Shown here piece by piece: positions 54,982-63,821 of a DNA stretch of 64,000 nucleotides. Under the pieces are notes generated by a model. The model was not told the DNA's origin. It worked only from the letters and a program-made list of their open reading frames with translations, and searched no databases. Numbering within the stretch: position 1 is the first letter of the stretch; each line of letters opens with the position of its first letter. The DNA is taken from the NCBI GenBank assembly GCA_025548565.1, contig JAJLPB010000010.1, forward strand, positions 124,001-188,000. Reading direction: 5' to 3'. The DNA comes from Rugamonas sp. A1-17. GTDB lineage: Bacteria > Pseudomonadota > Gammaproteobacteria > Burkholderiales > Burkholderiaceae_D. Both the position numbers and the translations under genes were made by a program.

Positions 54982-55649
54982 CCCCGGTCTTCCAGCACGT
55001 ATCCCATGCTGCGGATGGTGTGGATCAGCTTGACCGTGTAGGGATCGTCGATCTTGGCGCGCAGCCGGCGCACCGCCACGTCCACCACATTGGTGTCGCT
55101 GTCGAAATTCATGTCCCAGACCTGCGAGGCGATCAATGGCCGGGACAACACCTGGCCCACGCGCTTGGACATCAGGTGCAGCAACGCGAATTCCTTCGCC
55201 GTGAGATCGATACGCTGGCCGGCGCGCGTCACGCGGCGCTTGGGCACGTCCAGTTCCAGGTCGGCTATCTGGAACAGTTCGGGTTCCTTGATCGGCCCGC
55301 GCCGCAGCAGGGTGCGAATCCGGACCAGCAGTTCGGCAAAGGCGAACGGCTTGACCAGGTAGTCATCGGCGCCCAGCTCCAGGCCCTTGATGCGGTCGTT
55401 GAGCGCGTCGCGCGCGGTCAGGAACAGCACCGGAGTGTCGACCGTCTTGCGCAGTTCCGTGACGATTTGCCAGCCGTCCATCCCGGGCAGCATGACATCG
55501 AGCACGATCAGGTCGTAGTGGCTGGTGGTCGCCGCATGCAAGCCTTCCGGCCCGTTATTGGCCCAGTCCACCACAAAGCCGGACTCGGTAAGGCCCTTCT
55601 GGAGGTACTCCCCGGCCTTTTGTTCATCCTCCACCACGAGCAAGCGCAT
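54978..55649 (-). CDS. OmpR-family response regulator (CusR/CopR-like, second copy)
   Basis: A 223-residue regulator: VVEDEQKAGEYLQKGL, phospho-Asp in LIVLDVMLPGMDG, Lys in YLVKPFAF, and a winged helix ending RSMGYVLEDRG. First gene of a collinear run regulator-kinase-czcE-copC-cupredoxin, which differs from the divergent layout of the first module. Confidence 0.92.
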   Translation of the reverse strand: MRLLVVEDEQKAGEYLQKGLTESGFVVDWANNGPEGLHAATTSHYDLIVLDVMLPGMDGWQIVTELRKTVDTPVLFLTARDALNDRIKGLELGADDYLVKPFAFAELLVRIRTLLRRGPIKEPELFQIADLELDVPKRRVTRAGQRIDLTAKEFALLHLMSKRVGQVLSRPLIASQVWDMNFDSDTNVVDVAVRRLRAKIDDPYTVKLIHTIRSMGYVLEDRG

Positions 55650-55734
55650 ATCTGTCCTTTGCAGTCTCTGCGGAGCTTCCCGCCCTCGCGGCCGTGAGTT
55701 TACCGCAGCAACATGACGTCAACATGGCTGAAGC

Positions 55735-55749
55735 ATTACAAATTGTCAG
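55735..55749. promoter_or_regulatory. CusR/CopR-like box, second module
   Basis: ATTACAAATTGTCAG, 85 bases upstream of the regulator gene, is one base shorter in the spacer than the box at 42663 but otherwise near identical. Probably the autoregulatory site of the second module. Confidence 0.45.
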
Positions 55750-55898
55750 AAACGGCATCATTGCCCGGCCAGGGGCGGCTCTGATAGCAAACACAATCTT
55801 GGGGGCGCGCGCCCGAAAGCGGTAGAATGATAGGTTACGCGCCGGGGTCGATTTTACCCCTGCAAAACCAGACTCATCGCACCGCCGAAAAAGAACCA

Positions 55899-58589
55899 AT
55901 GACCACCGTCCCGACCGAAATCAACGCCGCCGCCGTCAAGAACAGCCCTACCGAAAAAGTCACCCCCATGATGGCTCAGTACCTGAGCATCAAGGCCGAA
56001 TACCCGGACATGCTGGTGTTCTACCGCATGGGCGACTTCTATGAGCTGTTCCATTCGGACGCGGAAAAGGCGGCGCGCGTGCTGGGCATCACGCTGACCG
56101 CGCGCGGCAGCTCGGGCGGCCAGCCGATCAAGATGTGCGGCGTGCCTTTCCATTCGCTCGAAGGCTACCTGGCCAAGCTGGTCAAGATCGGCGAGTCGTG
56201 CGCGATCTGCGAGCAGATCGGCGATCCAGCCACCAGCAAGGGCCCGGTCGAACGCAAGGTGATGCGCGTGGTTACCCCGGGCACGCTGACCGACGCCGAC
56301 CTGCTGCCGGAAAAGGCCGAACGCCCGCTGCTGGCGATGTGCATCATCAGCCAGCGCAAGGTGGCCACGGCCGGCCTGGCGTGGCTGTCGCTGGCCAGCG
56401 GCGCGTTGAAGCTGATGGAGTTCTCCGGCGACACCCGCACCGTCACCGCCCGCATGCAGCAGGAGCTGGAGCGCATCGCGCCGGCCGAGGTGCTGCGTGG
56501 CGATAACGCCGACCTGTTCGAGGAGGACGTCCACTGCCACGTGAACCGCGTGCCGGACTGGCACTTCGACGTGGTCAGCGGCCACAAGTCCCTGCTCGAT
56601 CAACTCGGCGTGGCGACGCTGACCGGCTTCGGCGCCGATGGCTTGGGAGCGGCGTTCGGCGCGGCCGGCGCGCTGCTGCGCTATGCGCAGTCGACGCAGG
56701 GACGCGGCCTGCAGCACGTGCGCTCGCTGGCCACCGAGACCGAGAATGAATTCATCGGCCTCGATGCCGCCACCCGCCGCAACCTGGAACTGACCGAGAC
56801 CATACGCGGCCAGGAGTCGCCTACCCTGTTCTCGCTGCTGGACCACTGCCGCACCGCGATGGGTTCGCGCCTGCTGCGCCACTGGCTGCACCACGCGCGC
56901 CGCGACCAGGCCATCGCCCGCTCGCGCCACGAGGCCATCGCCGCGCTGGGCCACGCCGACGCCACCGGCGCGCTGTCGCACACGCTGGCGCAGGTGCCGG
57001 ACATCGAACGCATCACCACCCGCATCGCGCTGCTGTCGGCGCGTCCACGCGACCTGGCCAGCCTGCGCGACGGCTTGCAGCAGTTGCCGTCGCTGCGCCA
57101 GGCGATGCAGCGCGCGCTGACCGATCCGGACGGCCTGTTGGCCGCGGTTCACGCCGACATGGCTACGCCGGCCGCCTGCCTCGACCTGCTGCAACGCGCG
57201 GTGGCGCTGGAGCCGGCCGCGATGGTGCGCGACGGCGGCGTGTTCGCGCGCGGCTTCGACGCGGAGCTCGACGAGCTGCGCGCATTGTCCGAGAACGCCG
57301 GCCAGTTCCTGGTCGATCTCGAAACGCGCGAGCGCGCCCGCACCGGCATCGCCAACCTGCGCGTGGAGTACAACAAGGTGCACGGCTTCTACATCGAGGT
57401 CACGCACGGCCAGACCACCAAGGTGCCGGACGACTACCGCCGCCGCCAGACGCTGAAGAACGCGGAGCGCTACATCACGCCGGAGCTGAAGGCTTTCGAG
57501 GACAAGGCGCTGTCGGCGCAGGACAAGGCGCTGGCGCGCGAGAAGATGCTGTACGACCAGCTGCTGGGCGACCTGGCGCCGTACATCGGCACGCTGCAGA
57601 CGATCTCGAAGGCGCTGGCACAGCTCGACGCCCTGACCTCGCTGACCGACCACGCGCTGCGCCACAACTGGTGTGCGCCGCAACTGGTGGACACGCCGTG
57701 CATCAACATCGTCGAAGGCCGCCATCCGGTGGTGGAGAACCAGATCGAACGTTTCATCGCCAACGATTGCCGCTTCGTCGAAGACCGCCGCCTGCTGCTG
57801 ATCACCGGCCCTAACATGGGCGGTAAATCGACCTTCATGCGCCAGGTGGCGCTGATCACGCTGCTGGCCTACGTGGGCAGCTACGTGCCGGCCACCAGCG
57901 CGACCATCGGCCCGATCGACCGCATCTTCACCCGCATCGGCGCCACCGACGACCTGGCCGGCGGCCGCTCGACCTTCATGGTGGAGATGACCGAATCGGC
58001 CGCGATCCTGAACGGCGCCACCGAGCATTCGCTGGTGCTGATGGATGAAGTGGGACGCGGCACCTCGACCTTCGACGGCCTGGCGCTGGCGTGGGCCATC
58101 GCGCGCCACCTGATCGACACCAGCCGCAGCTTCTCGCTGTTCGCCACCCACTACTTCGAATTGACGCAGCTGCCGGAGAGCCATCCGACGGCGGCCAACG
58201 TGCACCTGTCGGCGGTCGAGCACAAGGACAGTATCGTGTTCCTGCATGCGGTGCAGGATGGCCCGGCGTCGCAGAGCTACGGCTTGCAGGTGGCGCAGCT
58301 GGCCGGCGTGCCGCAGCCGGTGATCAAGGCCGCGCGCAAGCATCTGGCGCGGCTGGAGGCGCAGGCGCTGGACGCCACGCCGCAGCTGGATTTGTTCGCC
58401 GCGCCGACCGCCGACGCGGACGACGAGGTGCTCGACGCGCGGGCGCACAGCGCGCCCGCAGCGGCCAGCCCGGCGATGCGCGAACTGCTCGATGCGCTCG
58501 ACGATCTCGATCCCGACGCGCTGACGCCGCGCGAAGCGCTGGAACGCCTGTATCAGCTCAAGCGCCTGACGGAGACCGCGCAGGCATGA
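55899..58589 (+). CDS. mutS: DNA mismatch repair protein MutS
   Basis: Mismatch-recognition ATPase of 896 residues. The mismatch-binding Phe-x-Glu occurs in YRMGDFYELF; Walker A is GPNMGGKSTF, Walker B VLMDEVGRGTSTFDG; a helix-u-turn-helix C-terminus follows. The ATG at 55899 gives MTTVPTE; an extended reading is unsupported. A diverged copy of this start lies 3.7 kb upstream on the same strand. Its stop overlaps the next gene. Confidence 0.97.
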   Translation: MTTVPTEINAAAVKNSPTEKVTPMMAQYLSIKAEYPDMLVFYRMGDFYELFHSDAEKAARVLGITLTARGSSGGQPIKMCGVPFHSLEGYLAKLVKIGESCAICEQIGDPATSKGPVERKVMRVVTPGTLTDADLLPEKAERPLLAMCIISQRKVATAGLAWLSLASGALKLMEFSGDTRTVTARMQQELERIAPAEVLRGDNADLFEEDVHCHVNRVPDWHFDVVSGHKSLLDQLGVATLTGFGADGLGAAFGAAGALLRYAQSTQGRGLQHVRSLATETENEFIGLDAATRRNLELTETIRGQESPTLFSLLDHCRTAMGSRLLRHWLHHARRDQAIARSRHEAIAALGHADATGALSHTLAQVPDIERITTRIALLSARPRDLASLRDGLQQLPSLRQAMQRALTDPDGLLAAVHADMATPAACLDLLQRAVALEPAAMVRDGGVFARGFDAELDELRALSENAGQFLVDLETRERARTGIANLRVEYNKVHGFYIEVTHGQTTKVPDDYRRRQTLKNAERYITPELKAFEDKALSAQDKALAREKMLYDQLLGDLAPYIGTLQTISKALAQLDALTSLTDHALRHNWCAPQLVDTPCINIVEGRHPVVENQIERFIANDCRFVEDRRLLLITGPNMGGKSTFMRQVALITLLAYVGSYVPATSATIGPIDRIFTRIGATDDLAGGRSTFMVEMTESAAILNGATEHSLVLMDEVGRGTSTFDGLALAWAIARHLIDTSRSFSLFATHYFELTQLPESHPTAANVHLSAVEHKDSIVFLHAVQDGPASQSYGLQVAQLAGVPQPVIKAARKHLARLEAQALDATPQLDLFAAPTADADDEVLDARAHSAPAAASPAMRELLDALDDLDPDALTPREALERLYQLKRLTETAQA

Positions 58590-59581
58590 TGTCGTCGCGC
58601 GTCCCTGGCACGGCTACCGCCGCTGCGCCGCTGCGCTACCTGGTCGCGATCGCGTCCGGCGCGGCTGCGATCGCCGCGCTGGCCGCGTCGCAGGCGCAGG
58701 CCGCGCAGCCGGCCATGCGCGGCTTCCAGTTCGGCGTGATCGGCCATTCGTTCAAGAGCGGCCCGGATGAATCGGTGCTCAAGCGCGCCATCGCCGATGT
58801 TACGCAGGTCGCGCCGGCGTTCATCGTCGCCACCGGCATCAAGTCCAGCACGGAGCCTTGCAGCGACAGGCTGTATGCCCAGCGCCGCGCGCTGCTCAAC
58901 GAGGCCGCGCCGCCGATGATCGTCTCGCTGGCCGGCAGCGACTGGAGCGGCTGCGTCAATTCCATCGGCCGCTCGAACGCCATCGAACGCCTGAACCGCC
59001 TGCGCGAACTGTTCTACGCCGACGGCGAATCGCTGGGCGAGCGCCGCTTGCCGATGACGCGCTTGTCGGCCAGCGCCAAGTTCCGCAGCTACGCGGAGAA
59101 CGCGCACTGGGAATACGGCAAGGTGCTGTTCGCCACCATCAATCTGCCGGCCAACAACAATCACTTCCGCGCCGAGGCCGGCCGCAACAGCGAGTACGAG
59201 GACCGGCTGGTGGCCAACCGCGCCTGGCTGCACCGCCTGTTCACGCTGGCCGAGCGGCAGAAGATGCAGGGACTGGTGCTGTTCTCGGACGGCGACGTCG
59301 GCGTTCAGGCGGAGCAAGGCTTCTCGCTGCTGCCGAGTTTTCAGTCGAAACAGGATGGCTTCGCCGAACCGCGCCGGCAGATACGGGCGATGGCGGAAAA
59401 ATTCAATGGGAAGGTGCTGCTGATCGATACCCAGGGCGGCGCCGGGACCGAGCCGTCCATCGTCTGGCGCGGCAATGTGGGACATCTGAGCCTGGCCGGG
59501 GAGTGGGCCGAGGTGCGCGTCGCGCCCGGCAGCGCCGCCCTGTTCACGCTCAAGGGCGGCGCCGCCGAGGCGACGCAGTAA
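58586..59581 (+). CDS. Secreted protein, possibly degenerate metallophosphoesterase fold
   Basis: A 331-residue exported protein with a long Ala-rich signal sequence (cleaved near AQA|AQ). The body starts FQFGVIGHSFKSGPDESVLK and continues with PAFIVATGIKSS, PPMIVSLAGSDWSGC and KVLFATINLPANNNHFR, a strand/loop order like calcineurin-type phosphoesterases, but the metal-binding Asp/His/Asn residues are not where expected. Function unknown. Overlaps mutS by ATGA, so it is translated from the mutS message. Confidence 0.7.
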   Translation: MMSSRVPGTATAAAPLRYLVAIASGAAAIAALAASQAQAAQPAMRGFQFGVIGHSFKSGPDESVLKRAIADVTQVAPAFIVATGIKSSTEPCSDRLYAQRRALLNEAAPPMIVSLAGSDWSGCVNSIGRSNAIERLNRLRELFYADGESLGERRLPMTRLSASAKFRSYAENAHWEYGKVLFATINLPANNNHFRAEAGRNSEYEDRLVANRAWLHRLFTLAERQKMQGLVLFSDGDVGVQAEQGFSLLPSFQSKQDGFAEPRRQIRAMAEKFNGKVLLIDTQGGAGTEPSIVWRGNVGHLSLAGEWAEVRVAPGSAALFTLKGGAAEATQ

Positions 59582-59591
59582 CTTCTACAGC

Positions 59592-60134
59592 TTAGTGGAT
59601 CGGGTGGATGGCGACGTGATCGCCTTCTTCACCTTCGTCGTCCTCGTCACCGTGGTGGTGGCCGTGGGCGCCGTGCACGTGGCCGTGGGCGATTTCCTCG
59701 TCCGTGGCTTCGCGCACTTCGGCCACGCTCAACGAGAAGCGCAGCGCCATGCCGGCCAGCGGGTGATTGCCGTCCAGGACCACTTTGTCGTCAGCGATAT
59801 CGGTGACGGTGAAGATCATCGCTTCCTCGCCATCGTCGCCGTCCGGCATGCCTTCGAACTGCATGCCCACTTCCAGCGGCTCCGGCAGGCGGTTGCGTGG
59901 CTCGACCTTGACCAGCGCGGCGTCGTAGTCGCCGAACGCATCTTCCGGTTCGATCTGGATGATGGAGGAATAACCGACTTCCTTGCCGTCCAGCTCTTCT
60001 TCGATCTTCGGCAGGGTGTTCTCGTAGCCGCCGTGCAGGTAGACCATAGGCTGACGGCCGTCTTCGATCAGATTGTCCTGGGCATCGGACAGCTTGTAAT
60101 TCACAGTCACGACCGTGTTCTTGGCAATCTTCAT
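59592..60134 (-). CDS. slyD: SlyD-like FKBP peptidyl-prolyl isomerase
   Basis: A 180-residue cytoplasmic isomerase/chaperone: FKBP domain (MKIAKNTVVTVNYKLSDAQD, EDAFGDYD) with an inserted IF flap domain (about 70-125) and NHPLAGMALRFSLSV, then a His/Asp/Glu-rich metal-binding tail (HGHVHGAHGHHHGDEDDEG). Matches SlyD in domain order; shorter tail than E. coli. Convergent with the mutS operon. Confidence 0.92.
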   Translation of the reverse strand: MKIAKNTVVTVNYKLSDAQDNLIEDGRQPMVYLHGGYENTLPKIEEELDGKEVGYSSIIQIEPEDAFGDYDAALVKVEPRNRLPEPLEVGMQFEGMPDGDDGEEAMIFTVTDIADDKVVLDGNHPLAGMALRFSLSVAEVREATDEEIAHGHVHGAHGHHHGDEDDEGEEGDHVAIHPIH

Positions 60135-60237
60135 TTTGAAATTCCTTTCTGTATATAAGCCCCGGAATTATACCTTGGATCGTCTGCCCGACCGCCGCCA
60201 GCCCGACAATCGGCGCGGCGATGGTTATAATGAGCGC

Positions 60238-61359
60238 ATGAAAAAATTACCTCTCCTCGGCGACATCACGCCGGCGCAGTTCCTGCGCGACTACTGGCAC
60301 AAAAAGCCCCTGCTGATCCGTAACGCCATCCCCGGCTTCAAGCCGCTGCTGAGCATGGAGGCGCTGACCAAGCTGGCCTCGACCAACCACGCGGAATCGC
60401 GCCTGGTGACGAATGTCGACGGCCAGTGGAATATGCAGCACGGCCCGCTGGAAGGCCTGCCGCCGATGGACCAGAAGGAATGGACCGTGCTGGTCCAGGG
60501 CGTCAACCTGTTCGACGCCAAGGCCGACGCGCTGCTGCGCCAGTTCCGCTTCCTGCCGGACGCGCGCCTGGACGACCTGATGGTCAGCTTCGCCACCGAT
60601 GGCGGCGGCGTCGGTCCGCACTTCGATTCCTACGACGTGTTCCTACTGCAAGCGCAGGGGCAGCGCCGCTGGCAGATCGGCCCGCAGAAGGACCTGAGCC
60701 TGGTCGAAGGCCTGCCGCTGAAGATCCTGGCCAATTTCAAGCCGCAAGAGGAGTTCGTGCTCAATCCGGGCGATATGCTGTACCTGCCGCCGCACTACGC
60801 GCACGACGGCGTCGCCATCGGCGATTGCCAGACCTATTCGATCGGCTTCCGTTCGCCGTCCTACCAGGAGCTGGGCGAGGCCTTCCTGCAGTTCATGGCC
60901 GACTCGATCGACCTGCCGGGCCGCTACGGCGATCCCGACCTGGAGGCGACCTCCAAACCGGCCGAGATCCCGCGCGACATGCTGAACACGATCGCCGCGG
61001 AAATCAACAAGGTCAGCTTCACCGAGGAAGACATTACCATCTTCCTGGGCGAGTACATGTCCGAGCCCAAGCACAACGTGTTCTTCACCGGCCCGGCCAA
61101 GCCGCTGACGTTCGGCAAGTTCGGCGAAGCGGTGGCGAAAAAGGGCCTGTCGCTGTCGCGCAAGTCGCAGATGCTGTACCGCGGCAAGCACGTGTTCATC
61201 AACGGCGAATCGTTCGGCGTCAGCCGCGCCGACAAGATCACGCTGGAGCTGCTGGCCAACAACCGCGCGCTGACCGGCGCGGAGGCGGCCCAGGCGTCGG
61301 ACGACGTCATGGACGCTTTGTACACCTGGTATCAGGACGGCTGGATCGAGTTGGGCTAA
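60238..61359 (+). CDS. Cupin/JmjC ribosomal protein uL16 arginine hydroxylase-like (RoxA/YcfD)
   Basis: A 373-residue Fe(II)/2-oxoglutarate oxygenase. It shows HKKPLLIRNAI at the start, iron ligands His and Asp in GPHFDSYDVFLLQAQG, distal His in PPHYAHDGVAIG, and GDMLYLPP. YcfD hydroxylates an arginine of 50S protein L16. The C-terminal winged-helix part is present (to 373; E. coli YcfD also 373). It is divergent from slyD. Confidence 0.9.
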   Translation: MKKLPLLGDITPAQFLRDYWHKKPLLIRNAIPGFKPLLSMEALTKLASTNHAESRLVTNVDGQWNMQHGPLEGLPPMDQKEWTVLVQGVNLFDAKADALLRQFRFLPDARLDDLMVSFATDGGGVGPHFDSYDVFLLQAQGQRRWQIGPQKDLSLVEGLPLKILANFKPQEEFVLNPGDMLYLPPHYAHDGVAIGDCQTYSIGFRSPSYQELGEAFLQFMADSIDLPGRYGDPDLEATSKPAEIPRDMLNTIAAEINKVSFTEEDITIFLGEYMSEPKHNVFFTGPAKPLTFGKFGEAVAKKGLSLSRKSQMLYRGKHVFINGESFGVSRADKITLELLANNRALTGAEAAQASDDVMDALYTWYQDGWIELG

Positions 61360-61374
61360 TCACGGGGAGGCGGC

Positions 61375-61851
61375 ATGGACAGGCAGAGTTTTCCATTCAC
61401 CACCAGGGCGGAATTTCTCCAGCACCTGGCCAGCTGCTTCACCCGCGCCGAGCACACGCTGACGCTGTTCGACCCGGATTTCGCCATCTGGGAGCTGGGC
61501 AGCAGCGCCACCGACGCCCTGCTGCGACGATTCCTGCACAATGGCGGCAAATTGCAGCTGGCCGGGCATGACGGCCATCACATCGAACGCGACGCGCCGC
61601 GTTTTCTGCGCTTGATCAAGGATTACAGCCATCTGGTGGAAGTGCGCCGCACCAGCCAGCAATTGCGCCAGCTGACGGACTCTTTTTGCATCGCCGACGA
61701 GCGCCATATCGTGCGGCGATTTCACTCGGATCATTTCCGTGGCGAAGCGGTTTTTGACGGGCCGGAAGATACGCAAACCAGCGGTGATCGTTTTATTACG
61801 ATTTGGTTAGAATCCGCACCCAGTTTGTTCGCAAACTCAACTGGATTATGA
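61375..61851 (+). CDS. Conserved hypothetical protein downstream of hydroxylase
   Basis: A 158-residue soluble protein. It has TRAEFLQHLASCFTRAEHTL, TLFDPDFAIWELGSSATDAL and HIVRRFHSDHFRGEAVFDG. The His-x-Arg-Phe-His and GlxGD-like patterns recall one half of a PLD-type nucleotidyl fold, but no full HKD motif is visible. Sixteen bases after the hydroxylase gene, so co-transcribed. Function unknown. Confidence 0.75.
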   Translation: MDRQSFPFTTRAEFLQHLASCFTRAEHTLTLFDPDFAIWELGSSATDALLRRFLHNGGKLQLAGHDGHHIERDAPRFLRLIKDYSHLVEVRRTSQQLRQLTDSFCIADERHIVRRFHSDHFRGEAVFDGPEDTQTSGDRFITIWLESAPSLFANSTGL

Positions 61852-62147
61852 TCCAGTTCAAGGTAAAATGCCGGTGTTCGATGCGAACACTGGTATTCTG
61901 TGCCGAATCTGCTAAAGTAGAGTCGAAACGGAAAAGTTGCGATATCGCAAAATAGTTGTGGAAACGTCTGTTTCTCCTATTGCGACGCACTAAAAATCGC
62001 TATAATATTCGGTTAGGAAGTTTCCGTTGTCTGGCAGGCACCATTGTCGGTACGAAAGCCTTCGAAGACGACCTAATGAGCGATAATTACCGGTAATTAT
62101 TAATCGCAACAATTGTGTTTAATTTTGAATTAATTAAGGAAAACCCC
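61852..62147. other. AT-rich leader region with hairpin
   Basis: 296 bases. An imperfect 10-base hairpin (CCGGTGTTCG 61871-61880, CGAACACTGG 61884-61893) may end the preceding operon. The rest is AT-rich and holds the promoter of the next gene; its transcript would have a leader of about 130 bases. Confidence 0.55.
61980..62006 (+). promoter_or_regulatory. Sigma-70 promoter for Ala/Pro-rich lipoprotein
   Basis: TTGCGA (61980-61985) and a perfect TATAAT (62001-62006), spacer 15 bases. This is the best -10 hexamer seen in the window and suggests strong expression. Confidence 0.6.
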
Positions 62148-62390
62148 ATGAAAAAATCCCTGCTGATCGTTTCCCTGCTGGCTGTTGCTCTGGCTGCTTG
62201 CTCGAAAAAAGAAGAAGCTCCTGCCGCTCCAGCTCCAGTAGCTGCTCCAGAAGCTGCTGCTCCTGCTGCTGCTCCAGCACCTGCTCCAGCTGCTGACGCT
62301 GCTGCTCCAGCCGCTGCTGCTCCTGCCGCTTCGGACGCTGCCGCTGCTCCAGCCGCTTCGGCTGCTGCTGCTCCTGCTGCTTCGAAGTAA
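62148..62390 (+). CDS. Ala/Pro-rich small lipoprotein
   Basis: An 80-residue protein. Signal peptide MKKSLLIVSLLAVALAACSKK with lipobox LAAC (Cys18), short KKEE, then almost only Ala, Pro, Asp, Ser and Glu. Codons are mainly GCT, CCA and CCT, unlike the GCC/GCG use of the neighbours, a sign of high expression or recent repeat expansion. AAGGA ribosome site; strong terminator follows. Role unknown, envelope spacer plausible. Confidence 0.82.
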   Translation: MKKSLLIVSLLAVALAACSKKEEAPAAPAPVAAPEAAAPAAAPAPAPAADAAAPAAAAPAASDAAAAPAASAAAAPAASK

Positions 62391-62405
62391 TCAGCCTGTG
62401 GAAAA

Positions 62406-62429
62406 GCCGGCCTTCGGGCCGGTTTTTTT
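62406..62429 (+). terminator. Rho-independent terminator after the lipoprotein
   Basis: CCGGCC-TTCG-GGCCGG stem with a UUCG tetraloop (62407-62422) followed by seven T. Confidence 0.92.
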
Positions 62430-62482
62430 ACGCCTGATGCTTTTGCATCCAAGGGGAAAGCTCCATTTGGATGCGGATATAA

Positions 62483-62534
62483 AAAACCCGCCAGCCTGAA
62501 CGCAATCCTAAGCGCGTTCAGGCTGGCGGGTTTT
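62483..62534. terminator. 21-base perfect-stem bidirectional terminator
   Basis: Arms 62483-62503 and 62514-62534 are perfect complements (21 bases) with a 10-base loop; T runs flank both sides. It ends bamC on the minus strand. Confidence 0.88.
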
Positions 62535-62567
62535 GTTTTAAATAGCCGGCAATTACCGGCTATCGCT

Positions 62568-63743
62568 TTATTTCAATTGCTCGTGCAGCAGCGTCAGGAT
62601 CTTATCGGCGACCGGGGTGGCTTCCGCCTTGCCGGCATTGCTCAACACGGTAACGGTGCTGCTATTACCCGCGCCGGCTTTCACCGAAATGCGATAGCGC
62701 TGCGCTTCCTTATCGGCTTCCGACGACGAGCCCCAGCTGAACAGCTTGCTGAAGAAGCCCTTGGTCTCAGCCGCATCATCCACGTAACGAACGAAATACG
62801 TACCCTGGGTGCGGTCGCGGTCTTCCACAGTGAAGCCGGCGCGGTCCAGCGCCAGGCCCACACGGCGCCAGGCGCGGTCGAAGCCCTCGTCCACCTGCAC
62901 GGCGCGGTCGGCGCCCGTGCCCACCAGCGACGCATGCTGCGGCTGCACAATCGCGGTGTCGACAGCGGATTTGGCTTGCGCCACTTCCGAACCGTTGCCC
63001 AGCTTGGTCATCAGGCGCGCCAGGAATTCAGCTTCCAGGCCCGGATCGTTGGGACGCGGCATCCAGGTGGTCGATTCCTTCTGGGCGCCGGTCACCACTT
63101 CCTGGGCGCCGCGATGGCTGATGTAGATCTCGCTGGCGCCGTCGGCGCGGCGTTCGACGCGGGTGCGGAACTTGTCGCGCTCGCCGCTCGAATAGACCGA
63201 GTCAAAGACCTTGCCGATGGTGTTGCGGATGAAATCCTGCGGAATCTTCGCGCGGTTTTCGTTCCATTCGGTTTCCATGGTGCCGGCGGTGGCGTTTTCC
63301 TTGGCCAGCACGAAGCCCGAGTCTTCCCAGAACTGTTTCAGCTGTGGCCACAGTTGCTCAGGCGTCTGCTTGATGACCAGCCAGCGCTGGTTGCCGTCGC
63401 GCTCGACCTTGATGTCGTTGATGCTGGTCGGCACCACGGTACCTGCGGCAGGCGTGCCCGGCATGATGGCAGCCGGGCCGGCGACGACGCCCTTGGAAGC
63501 GTTGTAACCCGAGGCGGTGGCGATGCCGTTGTTCGAGTCCGGCAGCGAGTAGCGGTTATCTTTCTGCAATTGCGTCAGATCCGGCGGCACGTCCAGCGTG
63601 CTGGCCTTCTTGGCGGACTTGTAGTCCACCTTATCGTTACCGACTACGGAGCTGATCATGCCGCAACCGGTCAAACTGGCCATCAATGCGCCAACCACAA
63701 CGGCGCGCTGCGAGGAAATAGAAGCTGTCTTGCGAATAGTCAT
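62568..63743 (-). CDS. bamC: Outer membrane assembly lipoprotein BamC
   Basis: A 391-residue lipoprotein of the BAM complex. The start at MTIRKTAS gives a signal peptide with lipobox LTGC (ALMASLTGCGMIS). The conserved unstructured arm contains VDYKSAKKASTLDVPPDLTQ, typical for BamC binding to BamD; two helix-grip domains follow. A longer start is less likely. Downstream of dapA as in many proteobacteria. Confidence 0.93.
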   Translation of the reverse strand: MTIRKTASISSQRAVVVGALMASLTGCGMISSVVGNDKVDYKSAKKASTLDVPPDLTQLQKDNRYSLPDSNNGIATASGYNASKGVVAGPAAIMPGTPAAGTVVPTSINDIKVERDGNQRWLVIKQTPEQLWPQLKQFWEDSGFVLAKENATAGTMETEWNENRAKIPQDFIRNTIGKVFDSVYSSGERDKFRTRVERRADGASEIYISHRGAQEVVTGAQKESTTWMPRPNDPGLEAEFLARLMTKLGNGSEVAQAKSAVDTAIVQPQHASLVGTGADRAVQVDEGFDRAWRRVGLALDRAGFTVEDRDRTQGTYFVRYVDDAAETKGFFSKLFSWGSSSEADKEAQRYRISVKAGAGNSSTVTVLSNAGKAEATPVADKILTLLHEQLK

Positions 63744-63821
63744 GTCGTTACTGTTTAAGAAGCTGAAAAGCAGCAAATCAGGGATGATCCGAACCGAAGT
63801 CGGGGCTTGTGGCTAAGGTTT

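Noticed and set aside
55854..58448. 864-codon minus-strand frame opposite mutS
   Set aside because: Same shadow pattern; mutS is unmistakable on the plus strand.
62200..62390. Repetitive GCTCCAGCTGCT tract considered as a tandem repeat or CRISPR-like array
   Set aside because: It is the in-frame Ala/Pro coding part of a small lipoprotein; there are no regular spacers.
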